From assembly GCA_017640665.1 (NCBI GenBank), contig JAEPQE010000001.1, positions 1,195,262 to 1,259,261 on the forward strand: a stretch of DNA of 64,000 nt, written 5' to 3'. Below the pieces are notes generated by a model. The model ran no database searches. It saw only the letters and a list, made by a program, of their open reading frames with translations, and was not told where the DNA came from. The DNA is from Balneolaceae bacterium (GTDB lineage: Bacteria; Bacteroidota; Rhodothermia; Balneolales; Balneolaceae). Position numbers and translations under genes: made by a program. Every line of letters begins with the position of its first letter. The stretch's first letter is position 1. Below are positions 26,884 to 35,601 of the stretch, in pieces.

Positions 26884-27807
26884 TTGAATAAGTTAAGTAA
26901 TGAACTGAAAATCGGATTGGTTGTACTGGCATCTATTTTTATTGCCTATCTCGGTTTCCGTATAATGAAGGATGAGCCTTTCTTTTCCAGTACAAATATG
27001 GTTTACACTAAGTACCAGAAAGTTGATGGACTAATAAAAGGGAGCAACGTTTTTCTAAATGGGTTTAAGGTAGGAACTGTAAAAGAAATGAGTTTCATTC
27101 CGGATGGAGATAGCACATTGGTTGCTATGAGTATCACCGAGCCTATAACTATACCTGTCGGATCAAAAGCAAGATTAGCTACGCCCGATTTTATTGGAAC
27201 TGCAACCATCGAAATTATAAAATCCGATAATCAGCAAATTATAGAGTGGGGAGATTATATAGAAGGAATTCAAAAAGAAGGGTTACTTGAATCGTTCACA
27301 GAGAAGGCATCTTCGATGAGTGATTCTGTTGCAATTTCCATCAACAAAATAAACTCTATTCTTACGAAAGCTGAATCTATTGACGAAACAGAAATAAATA
27401 GTACCATAAGCAGCTTTAGGGAAACAGGAGAGACTATTCAAGAAATCATCACAAAAAGACAAGCTGATATTGATTCTATGATCATTGATGCCAGAAAAAC
27501 AATGGGCACACTAAGCGAACTGAGTGATGGTTCTAAGGGGAATCTTGAGAGTACACTAGCAAATCTGGAAAAATTCAGCAACGAGTTGGATGCCTTGAGC
27601 TCAGAACTACAAGCGAGTTCTGAGTCTATCAACAGTATTCTATCTAAAATTGATATTGGTGAGGGTTCGCTTGGTAAAATGGTGAACGACCCTTCACTGT
27701 ACAATAATCTGGATAGTCTTACCGTAAATCTCAATGAGCTTATCAAAGGAATACAGGAAGATCCTAAGCGCTACCTTAAGCACATGCGCCTCGTAGAGAT
27801 ATTTTAA
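26884..27807 (+). CDS. mlaD: MCE-domain protein (MlaD-like)
   Basis: A 307-residue protein with an N-terminal membrane helix (about 9-25), one MCE domain (about 35-115, with VDGLIKGSNVFLNGFKVGTVKEM) and a long helical/coiled-coil C-terminal part (about 140-290). It is the periplasmic lipid-carrying ring subunit of the Mla complex. The start is TTG at 26884. A final DPKRYLKHMRLVEIF tail is typical of Bacteroidota homologues. Confidence 0.92.
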   Translation: MNKLSNELKIGLVVLASIFIAYLGFRIMKDEPFFSSTNMVYTKYQKVDGLIKGSNVFLNGFKVGTVKEMSFIPDGDSTLVAMSITEPITIPVGSKARLATPDFIGTATIEIIKSDNQQIIEWGDYIEGIQKEGLLESFTEKASSMSDSVAISINKINSILTKAESIDETEINSTISSFRETGETIQEIITKRQADIDSMIIDARKTMGTLSELSDGSKGNLESTLANLEKFSNELDALSSELQASSESINSILSKIDIGEGSLGKMVNDPSLYNNLDSLTVNLNELIKGIQEDPKRYLKHMRLVEIF

Positions 27808-27872
27808 TACTTATCAGGCATCACAGGCTTTCAATTACTTAGGTATTGGCTTATATTTCCCAGCTTACGACT

Positions 27873-27891
27873 TGGAGCGGTAGTTGCTCCA
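27873..27891. other. Short hairpin downstream of mlaD
   Basis: TGGAGC (27873-27878) and GCTCCA (27886-27891) pair around a 7-base loop. No T-run follows on the plus strand, so it is not a convincing terminator. It lies between mlaD and the foldase gene. Confidence 0.3.
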
Positions 27892-27943
27892 TGAAAGAAA
27901 TTGAAATACAAATATTTTAAGTACGATTTAGAGGATACCTATT

Positions 27944-29716
27944 ATGGGTGTAATGGGAAAATTTAGAGACAACACCGGAGTTGTCTTATGGATTCTGATT
28001 GGTTCTTTTGGACTTTTATGGGTAGTAATGGATGTTTTTGATCCAAATGCGCTATCAGCAACTCCAAGAGCATTAGGAACTGTAAATGGTGAAGCAATTA
28101 GCTACGACGAATACAATAGCCGCATTCAATATTATTCTAATGCATACACACAGCAAACGGGAGCTTCAATGTCTGCCGAAACACGTGCTGTGTACGAGTC
28201 TCAGGTTTGGGAAGATTTGGTGAGTGCTGCTTTGCTTGAACAAAAAATGGATGAGCTTGGAATCACAGTAACCGATCAGGAATTGCTTGATATGGTATAT
28301 GGTGATAATCCTGATCCATTAATTCGGCAATATTTTGCACGTGAAGATGGTACCATTGATCCTTTTGCAGTACAAAATATCCTGGGTTCAGGAGACTATA
28401 CACAGGAAGCAATTGCTATCGAACTTCAGCTTCGGCAAAAGAGACGTCAGGATAAACTTAGAAACTTTATTACTGCCGGACTTCAGGTTACCGATCAGGA
28501 TGTAATGAACGAGTACATCAAGAGAAACAGTTTTGCAGAGTTCTCATACATCCGCTTCCCGTATAATGAAATTGCTGAAACTGAAATCGAAGTATCAGAC
28601 TCTGATCTTCGGGCTTATTATAACGACAATAAAGAGAAGTACGAGCAGGAAGAATCTTACCGTGCAAAATTTGTTTCATTCAGCACACTTCCTACGGCTG
28701 AAGATTCAGCTACGATTATTGATGAGGTTTCGGACCTCAGAGAAGACTTCGCCGCAGCCGAAGAAGACTCAGCCTTCCTGATTCGTCAGCAATCAACAAC
28801 TGCGTTTAATAACGTATTTGTGAAAGAGTCTGAAATTCGTGAAGACTATGCTCCCGTACTCGATGTTGCAGTTGGTGAGGTTACTCAGGTGATAAACTTG
28901 TCAACCAGTGCGGCGGTAATTAAGAAAATTGCTGAGCAAGGTGATGAAATTAAATTCGCTGTTCTTTCACGACAATTTGAAGCACTTCCATCTACTGTTG
29001 ACGATGCCGCAGAAAATGCGGATGAATTCCAGTATTTCGCTACCGAAGAAAGTAGTTTTGAAGAAGAAGCTGAACGCGCAGGACTAACCGTTCAGGAAGT
29101 TTTTGCAACCAAAGGCAACTCTTTCATTTCAGGGTTAGGATCAAGCCAGCAAGCACTAGACTTTTTCGACCGTGCGGATGAAGGCGATGTGTCTACTCCC
29201 CTTGAATTGGATTCGAGATTCGTTGTTATCAAACTTGAAGAGAAAACCCCGGCAGGATATCGTCCATTTGACGAAGTAAGAGCTCAAATTGAAATTCAGG
29301 TTAAAAACGATAAACGAAAAGAAGCTACCGTTGCTAAAATCAAAGATATGATGGCCGGTAACGGATCTCTCGAAGCTTTAAGTTCAGCCTCTTCTAAGGA
29401 AGTGCAAAGTATGGATAACCTGGCGGCAAGCAGTGTGGTTATTACCGGAGCAGGAAGAGAGCCGGGAATTATTGGTGCAATTTTCAGCATGAATGAAGGA
29501 CAGACTTCAGGTGTATTGGAAGGGTTGAACGGAGCCTATGTTGTTGAAGTGACTGGATTAACAAAGCCTGATCCTTCTACATTGGATGCAACTACTGCTA
29601 ATCAAATCAGAACTCAGCTGGAGCAGCAGGTAAATCAGAAGTACCTTTCTATTTGGTTAGAAGAATTGAAAGACGAAGCAGAGATTACTGATAACAGAGC
29701 CCGCGTTCTGAGATAA
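27944..29716 (+). CDS. SurA_N/PpiD-like periplasmic foldase
   Basis: A 590-residue protein with one N-terminal membrane anchor (about 12-32) and a large periplasmic part. Residues about 45-195 match the SurA N-terminal chaperone fold (VNGEAISYDEYNSRIQYYSN, ELLDMVYGDNPDPLIRQYFA), followed by one or two parvulin-like regions that look diverged; the usual SHILV-type opening is not seen. This fits a PpiD-like, inner-membrane-anchored chaperone that assists outer-membrane protein folding, possibly without strong isomerase activity. A terminator follows at 29736-29766. Confidence 0.85.
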   Translation: MGVMGKFRDNTGVVLWILIGSFGLLWVVMDVFDPNALSATPRALGTVNGEAISYDEYNSRIQYYSNAYTQQTGASMSAETRAVYESQVWEDLVSAALLEQKMDELGITVTDQELLDMVYGDNPDPLIRQYFAREDGTIDPFAVQNILGSGDYTQEAIAIELQLRQKRRQDKLRNFITAGLQVTDQDVMNEYIKRNSFAEFSYIRFPYNEIAETEIEVSDSDLRAYYNDNKEKYEQEESYRAKFVSFSTLPTAEDSATIIDEVSDLREDFAAAEEDSAFLIRQQSTTAFNNVFVKESEIREDYAPVLDVAVGEVTQVINLSTSAAVIKKIAEQGDEIKFAVLSRQFEALPSTVDDAAENADEFQYFATEESSFEEEAERAGLTVQEVFATKGNSFISGLGSSQQALDFFDRADEGDVSTPLELDSRFVVIKLEEKTPAGYRPFDEVRAQIEIQVKNDKRKEATVAKIKDMMAGNGSLEALSSASSKEVQSMDNLAASSVVITGAGREPGIIGAIFSMNEGQTSGVLEGLNGAYVVEVTGLTKPDPSTLDATTANQIRTQLEQQVNQKYLSIWLEELKDEAEITDNRARVLR

Positions 29717-29735
29717 ATTTTCTGAACAGAATTTG

Positions 29736-29766
29736 AAAGGCGAAGACATTAGTTTTCGCCTTTTTT
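29736..29766 (+). terminator. Intrinsic terminator after the foldase gene
   Basis: A 9-bp stem AAAGGCGAA/TTCGCCTTT (29736-29744 with 29755-29763) and a 10-base loop, continuing into a T-run. It begins 20 bases after the stop. Confidence 0.8.
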
Positions 29767-29812
29767 ATTGATTTAAGTTTTACACCAGCAATAAGCTTGG
29801 TAATTTAAGGGT

Positions 29813-30943
29813 ATGAAAGAAGTCACCAAAAATGAAAAAGATATACTCTGGATGCAGCAGGCGTTAGACCTTGCCCGAAAGGGAGAAGGTTACGTTTCAC
29901 CAAATCCTATGGTGGGTTGTGTGATTGTTTCAAAAGACGGGGAGCGGATAGGGGCCGGATATCACCAGAAATATGGTGAGTCTCATGCCGAAGTGAATGC
30001 GGTTGAATCAATAAAGAATAAGAAAGAACTCAAGGGAGCAACAGTATATGTAACCCTGGAACCTTGCGCTCATTTTGGTAAAACTCCACCCTGCTCCACC
30101 ATGCTTGCCAAGTTACCTATATCCAGAGTGGTTGTAGCCCATCAGGATCCGAATGCGAAGGTAAATGGAGCCGGACTTTCGGAAATCAGAAACGCGGGTA
30201 TTCAGGTTGATGTGGGAGTGATGAAAGAAGAAGCGGAAAGGTTGAACGAGTTTTTTATCCATCACCAAACCTATGGCAGACCTTTTATCACATTAAAAAT
30301 AGCCCAAACAGCCGATGGATTCACTGCAGCAGCAGATGGAGATTCGAAATGGATATCGTGTAAAGAATCGAGAAGATTGGTTCACATTTGGAGAGCTAAA
30401 TACGACGCAGTTTTAGTTGGCAGAGCGACGGCAATAGCTGACAATCCTTCCTTAACGGTACGGCATGTATCAGGCAGGCAGCCAAAAAGAATCGTAATTG
30501 ATGGCCCTTATGAGTTACCCAAAGAGCTGAATCTGTTTTCTGATAAATTTGAGGAAAAGACTATCGTGATCACCTGGAATAAAAAAGCCTCTGAAACAGA
30601 TGCCGATCCGATGCTAAAACTAATGAAGCAGAATTATTTCCGGGGTGGAGTTATTCAGGTTTCAAAGAAAGAGAGCCATGCGAACCTGAAACAGGCTTTT
30701 AAAGAGTTAGGGCAGCGCGGGGTTACATCCATATTAGTGGAAGGTGGTCAGCAGCTTTCTTCAGCTTTGTTAAGAGAAGGACTGGTTGATAAACTTGAAT
30801 TATTTATCGCTCCAAAACTGTTAGGCGCAGGAACCCGATCGGTATTAAATTTGGGTATCAACAAAATGCGGGATATTGCCGGACTTAAAGATGTGAAGTG
30901 GACGAAAGTCGGAGATGATATGCTGCTAACCGGATATTTTTAA
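29813..30943 (+). CDS. ribD: Bifunctional riboflavin deaminase/reductase
   Basis: A 376-residue two-domain enzyme of riboflavin synthesis. The N-terminal deaminase domain (about 10-150) carries the zinc motifs HAEVNAVE and PCAHFGKTPPC. The C-terminal reductase domain (about 155-376) has the NADPH-binding EGGQQLSSALL stretch. It precedes ribE by 12 bases; no other riboflavin genes and no FMN riboswitch are seen nearby. Confidence 0.96.
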   Translation: MKEVTKNEKDILWMQQALDLARKGEGYVSPNPMVGCVIVSKDGERIGAGYHQKYGESHAEVNAVESIKNKKELKGATVYVTLEPCAHFGKTPPCSTMLAKLPISRVVVAHQDPNAKVNGAGLSEIRNAGIQVDVGVMKEEAERLNEFFIHHQTYGRPFITLKIAQTADGFTAAADGDSKWISCKESRRLVHIWRAKYDAVLVGRATAIADNPSLTVRHVSGRQPKRIVIDGPYELPKELNLFSDKFEEKTIVITWNKKASETDADPMLKLMKQNYFRGGVIQVSKKESHANLKQAFKELGQRGVTSILVEGGQQLSSALLREGLVDKLELFIAPKLLGAGTRSVLNLGINKMRDIAGLKDVKWTKVGDDMLLTGYF

Positions 30944-30955
30944 AAACTCAGAATT

Positions 30956-31561
30956 ATGTTTACAGGAATTGTTCAGGAAACAGGAAAAATAACCTCAGTT
31001 AAGAGCTTAAATGGAGGTGGACAGGAAACTACGATTTCATGTTCTTTTGCAGAAACCTGTCACATTGATGAAAGTATTGCCATTAATGGAGCTTGCCACA
31101 CGGTAACTTCTTTTGATAAACACACTTTTACAGTACAAAGTGTGGAAGAAACACTTCGCAAGACAACGATGGGAGATTTATCAGAGAATGAGGAAGTGAA
31201 CCTTGAACGCTCTTTAACTCTTCAAACCGGGATTGAGGGGCACCTTGTTCAGGGACATGTGGATACAGTAGGTGAAATTTCTTCGATGGAAAAGGAAGAA
31301 ACTGGCTGGCTTATCTCAGTTCAATTCGGCAAGGAATTTGAAAATATGATTGTGGGTCGGGGTAGTATCACAATGGAGGGAATCAGCCTTACCATCGCAA
31401 GAGAAGAAGGGAATGAGTTCATAGTGGCGATCATCCCATATACCTGGGAGCACACCAATCTGAAAAATAAGAAGATTGGAGATCACGTGAATCTGGAGTT
31501 CGATGTAATTGGAAAGTACGTTGTAAAATATCTTGCAAGTATTGGGCGAGACAGCCTGTAA
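30956..31561 (+). CDS. ribE: Riboflavin synthase alpha chain
   Basis: A 201-residue enzyme that dismutates two 6,7-dimethyl-8-ribityllumazines into riboflavin. It starts with the diagnostic MFTGIVQETG and contains two lumazine-binding repeats (about 1-95 and 96-190), the second with HLVQGHVDTVG. It lies 12 bases after ribD. Its stop is immediately next to the stop of the convergent LptD-like gene. Confidence 0.97.
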   Translation: MFTGIVQETGKITSVKSLNGGGQETTISCSFAETCHIDESIAINGACHTVTSFDKHTFTVQSVEETLRKTTMGDLSENEEVNLERSLTLQTGIEGHLVQGHVDTVGEISSMEKEETGWLISVQFGKEFENMIVGRGSITMEGISLTIAREEGNEFIVAIIPYTWEHTNLKNKKIGDHVNLEFDVIGKYVVKYLASIGRDSL

Positions 31562-34210
31562 TTAATTCCTGGGACGATCAGAGCCTCTCTCCAGATTTTT
31601 AAGCACAGGTAGCTTTTGAAAGAGGGTTTGAATCTGTGAGCTATTCACTGTAAGTCGGAATAAATAGAATTGGTTTTCTCCGAAAGGACTGATCCGGAAG
31701 GACAAATCCCAACACTCAAGATTTCGGTTTAATGCAAATTGGGTAGGGGTTAATTTCTCCTCTATAAAATCGTAACCCAGACTAGTGCTAAAACGCCACT
31801 TTGGAGTCAGGTTAAAGCTAATATTGCTTGCATTGATGGTGGCATTTTTACGTGGAGATTGATTAAAACGGTAGGTCCAGTCATATCTGAATCGGAGTGT
31901 TAAACTCCAGGGGGAGTTAAGCGGAGCTACAGGTTCATAGCCAAATCCCGGGTCTATCGTACTGAAAATCCCTTGGTTAAATGGGTCGTAGGTACGGCGA
32001 TAAATTGGAGTAAAGGTATTTAACCTCCCATTTCCTCCTCTAAAAGAAGTACTGGCAGAGATATTAAAATTCTCGATTTGTGCGAGCCGCCCTTCTTCTT
32101 TAATTAGAAGGCGATCAATAGTACCACCAGACTCATTTCTTTGATAAAAGGAGAAACGGGCCCCGGCTACAATGCTGATCCCATCGATGGCACTGGATCG
32201 GAATGAGGTAGTTAGTTGACTAAGGTTCAAACTATCAGCGGCAAAATTATAAGAAGAGCTTAACGAGAGGTTATCAATCAGCTTTAAGTTCTTTTCGGTC
32301 ACTTCTCCGGTAGTATCTCTTTTTACAATCTTGGTTTCAAAAATATTCTGAATATTTACTGAAAGAGTCCGCTGCTCCCCACTTCCTGGCCCACTAAAAA
32401 CCTCATTCTGGAAGATGCTGTACTGACGAGTATTGCCTAGCGTATCGGTTTGTACGGTTCTGTAATATCCGAATTGTTCTTCGCTGAAATCGGGGCGGTA
32501 ACTAAGACTCAGTCTGGGTTGAAACGTATGTCTGAAGCCTTCCATGCTTCCAATTTTGCGATTTGATAATCCATAAATAGTTGTAGAAAGGGAAAAGGAA
32601 GTACTGAAATCACGTGCAGCTTCAAATCCATTTATCTTTTCTGTTTCTATTCTGTTCGAATCTGCATTAAACGTCTGACGAATAGAAGTAGGATACCAGT
32701 ATTCATTGACGTTTATGCTGGCAGAAGAATTGATAAACTGACTTGGAAATAGCTGCCCAATACTTAAGGCTGCTGTTTGTTGGAAACCAAAACGGAAGTG
32801 GTCATTATCACCTGTGGCTTCCTGATAGGCTGATGGATCAAAAAGAGCGTCTAAAAAAGTGGTTTCGGCAGAGTCTGCATCAATTGGCTGATAATCAAAA
32901 TCAGATTTTAGGCTGTTGTTATATCGGATGGAAATATTTTCGTACCACTTAGGCTCATTACCGGATGCGGAACCTTTAAAAGGTGAGAAAGTTTTCAAAC
33001 TGAAGTTAGCATTAGGCCCTGTAAGGGAGGTAGAATTATTCGAAAAATTCTGAACTAACTGCGCACTTGTACCCAAATTAAATAGTCCTTCGGGGTGTTT
33101 ATAGGTATAACTAGCTTTTGAGTTTGAAGTAGCATTTGCTCGTTCTTCTATATCAAGGGAGTTCTGGCGATAATAGTCCTGCGTACGAAGGTTAATATTT
33201 GCAGATAGCGAAGCATAGGGCGAAATAGTTTGGCTATGTTGAATTCCCAGCGATTTGTTGATTTGACGAGTAAAACCGGGATCAGTGGACTCTAATCCCT
33301 GGTCTCTTGAGTATCCGAGGTTAATAGACCCATTATATTTATCCGTTTTTCGGTATTGATTTCGGTTTTGTACTGCAAAGGTCCCGGAAGTATAAATATC
33401 AGCACTTACCAGAGTAGTGAAATAATCACTTACATATTGAAACCACCCAACATTATTCAATCCAATCCCACGTGAAGCCTGAGCATCAAAAATATAAGTT
33501 GGTGTAAGCAAACCAGACTGCTTTTGATCAATCCCGGATGGGACGTACCCAAATGGAAAAACAAGCGGATAAGGAATATCCAAAATATAAAGCCGGGCAT
33601 TGGTAAAGAAAATCTCGTCCTGATCTACTACTTTCATTTTTTTTGCTTTGATGTAGTAATACAAGTAATCGGGTGGGCAAGTTGAGTAAATACCATCTTC
33701 AATAAATACTTCGGTCTCACTAACATTCTTTACTTTGGAGCCAATAAGATGACCTTCTCCCACCTCTACTCGTGCAGCTTCAAACTTTCCTTTTTTGGTT
33801 TTATAGTTGAAAAGAATACGATTACTTCGAATTTCATCGCTGTCGCGAGTAAGCACGGGCATAGATAGGGTGTCTTCGGGGGCTGAAGCAGTGGCTTCAA
33901 CCGTATTAAGTTCAAGATCCATTTCAATTTCACCTGAAGTTAACGTTCCAGAAGGGTGGGTGACTTTAGAAGATCCAAATAAGGTGGCAGTTCTTCCGGT
34001 TCTGAAATCAACAATAAGAGAATCGTTAGATTGAAATTCTACCGCATCGGGGGGGGTAGTTCGGTCATTAGATGGAGGAGTTACTTGTGGACGACTATTA
34101 GTAGAATCAGGACTAGTTTGTTGCGCTGAGAGTGCGGAAGCGGTAAAAAAGCAGATCAGGCCAATACTGAAAACATATCTACCTATGTATGTGACCGGAC
34201 CATCCCGCAT
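31562..34210 (-). CDS. lptD: LptD-like outer-membrane LPS-assembly protein
   Basis: An 882-residue exported protein: signal peptide (about 1-29, ending SALSAQ), an N-terminal OstA/LptA-like beta-jellyroll region (about 50-190, with FRTGRTATLFGSSKVTH and EADTVEATA-like repeats) and a long beta-barrel C-terminal region (about 220-882). This matches the Bacteroidota/Balneolota LptD that inserts lipopolysaccharide into the outer membrane with LptE. It is upstream of nothing obviously related; the ROK kinase gene lies 12 bases before it on the same strand. The pair and FtsB/DivIC may share a transcript. Confidence 0.85.
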   Translation of the reverse strand: MRDGPVTYIGRYVFSIGLICFFTASALSAQQTSPDSTNSRPQVTPPSNDRTTPPDAVEFQSNDSLIVDFRTGRTATLFGSSKVTHPSGTLTSGEIEMDLELNTVEATASAPEDTLSMPVLTRDSDEIRSNRILFNYKTKKGKFEAARVEVGEGHLIGSKVKNVSETEVFIEDGIYSTCPPDYLYYYIKAKKMKVVDQDEIFFTNARLYILDIPYPLVFPFGYVPSGIDQKQSGLLTPTYIFDAQASRGIGLNNVGWFQYVSDYFTTLVSADIYTSGTFAVQNRNQYRKTDKYNGSINLGYSRDQGLESTDPGFTRQINKSLGIQHSQTISPYASLSANINLRTQDYYRQNSLDIEERANATSNSKASYTYKHPEGLFNLGTSAQLVQNFSNNSTSLTGPNANFSLKTFSPFKGSASGNEPKWYENISIRYNNSLKSDFDYQPIDADSAETTFLDALFDPSAYQEATGDNDHFRFGFQQTAALSIGQLFPSQFINSSASINVNEYWYPTSIRQTFNADSNRIETEKINGFEAARDFSTSFSLSTTIYGLSNRKIGSMEGFRHTFQPRLSLSYRPDFSEEQFGYYRTVQTDTLGNTRQYSIFQNEVFSGPGSGEQRTLSVNIQNIFETKIVKRDTTGEVTEKNLKLIDNLSLSSSYNFAADSLNLSQLTTSFRSSAIDGISIVAGARFSFYQRNESGGTIDRLLIKEEGRLAQIENFNISASTSFRGGNGRLNTFTPIYRRTYDPFNQGIFSTIDPGFGYEPVAPLNSPWSLTLRFRYDWTYRFNQSPRKNATINASNISFNLTPKWRFSTSLGYDFIEEKLTPTQFALNRNLECWDLSFRISPFGENQFYLFRLTVNSSQIQTLFQKLPVLKNLERGSDRPRN

Positions 34211-34222
34211 GTGAAAAATTAA

Positions 34223-35167
34223 TTAAGAAAAAGAATTGAAAGCCAATCCTGCGGCTCCAAGCAGAGAACTATCATTACCGAGGTCTTCATATACCAGTTC
34301 AAATCCATCCTGAAAAGGTGCCATCATATGTTTTTTGACAATTTCCCGGGCAGGATCAAACAACCATTTGCCAGCTTTAGAAACGCCACCACTTAACACA
34401 TATTTTCGAATATCCATCATGTGCGTATAATTGATGATAGCGTATCCAAGGCGTTGACCCGTTTTCTCGAGTATTTCGATTGCTAATTCGTTGCCAAGAT
34501 TTGCTTCCTGCGTTAAATCTACAGGCTCCAGCTTATCGAAATCGCGGTTAAATTTTCTATACAGATCATTATCAGGATTTTGAATAATCATATCCGAAGC
34601 AAAACGGCTCAAAAACCTTTGTCCCAAATAGGCCTCAATAGTTCCACGAGTTACGCTATTAGATAAGGGTCCATGATAATCAATAATTACATGACCAAGT
34701 TCTGCAGCCATTCCCCGGGTTCCTTTGAAGAGCTTTTTATTAAAGATGATCCCCCCGCCAACGCCGGTTCCTAGCGTAATCATAATAAAACTGTCATACT
34801 TTTGACCAATTCCAAAGTGTAAAGAACCTAATGCTGCAACATTAGCATCATTTTCAATCCTACACGGTAGTCCAGTTCTCGAGCTTATTTCATCAGCGGC
34901 GTTAATATTCTCCCACCCAGCCAGATTTGGGGCATGAGTAACCGTGGTTTGTTCATTATTAATCATTCCAGGCAATCCCATTCCAATACCGATGACACCT
35001 TCTTTTTTAGTTAACTCCAGAATAGTGCCACCAATACGGTCTAAAAGATGATCCTTACCAAGATCAGCATGGGTAGGTGTCGAGCTCTGTTCAATGATAC
35101 CAAGTTCTTTATCTACAACAGCGGTTTTAATATTTGTACCGCCAAGATCAATAGCAATCGCTTTCAT
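34223..35167 (-). CDS. ROK-family sugar kinase (glucokinase-like)
   Basis: A 314-residue sugar kinase of the ROK family. The ATP-binding AIDLGGTNIKTAVVD and the GxGxGGG motif (TLGTGVGGGIIF) are intact, and the catalytic Asp lies in IENDANVAALG. The usual zinc-binding CxCGxxGC after ELGH is replaced by SNSVTRGT (around residues 163-170), so no zinc site is expected there, while the His of ELGH remains. Glucose or another hexose is the likely substrate by family. Confidence 0.9.
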   Translation of the reverse strand: MKAIAIDLGGTNIKTAVVDKELGIIEQSSTPTHADLGKDHLLDRIGGTILELTKKEGVIGIGMGLPGMINNEQTTVTHAPNLAGWENINAADEISSRTGLPCRIENDANVAALGSLHFGIGQKYDSFIMITLGTGVGGGIIFNKKLFKGTRGMAAELGHVIIDYHGPLSNSVTRGTIEAYLGQRFLSRFASDMIIQNPDNDLYRKFNRDFDKLEPVDLTQEANLGNELAIEILEKTGQRLGYAIINYTHMMDIRKYVLSGGVSKAGKWLFDPAREIVKKHMMAPFQDGFELVYEDLGNDSSLLGAAGLAFNSFS

Positions 35168-35212
35168 TCACAAAAATTTAGTCTGTCAATCAGTGTTTCT
35201 TTGTAAACCAGG

Positions 35213-35518
35213 TTAGTTTTCCGGTTTTATTTTGTATACAGTCTCTCCGGGTTTACGCATTCCATACTCTTCGCGGGCAATTTTCTCCAAAAGAGCAGGA
35301 TCTTTTTCCAGTAATTCCGTCTTTTCCTTCAATTCTTCTGATTTTACCGCTAATTCCTCGGTACGCAACTCTAACTCTTGTTTCCGATCGTTAAGCTCCC
35401 ATCTTGTCTTCAGGCTATACACATCAATAAAAGAAAACCAAACTAGGACAAATGCAGTTAAAAGCATGGCTAGAAAAGATTTATTCCAACGAAGGGGATT
35501 GAATAGATCCGAACTCAT
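35213..35518 (-). CDS. FtsB/DivIC-family septum formation protein
   Basis: A 101-residue bitopic protein with one membrane helix (about 15-33) followed by a Leu/Glu-rich coiled coil (about 40-75) and the family ending EKIAREEYGMRKPGETVYKI. It acts in the divisome with FtsL- and FtsQ-type partners. Length is typical. It sits 45 bases upstream of the ROK gene on the same strand and is divergent from the nuclease gene. Confidence 0.9.
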   Translation of the reverse strand: MSSDLFNPLRWNKSFLAMLLTAFVLVWFSFIDVYSLKTRWELNDRKQELELRTEELAVKSEELKEKTELLEKDPALLEKIAREEYGMRKPGETVYKIKPEN

Positions 35519-35601
35519 AGATGATTTATATAGAATTAACTTGAGGGTACAGAAAAATACATTAATTTGATATTTAATAATAATTCAATACACCCGAATC
35601 C

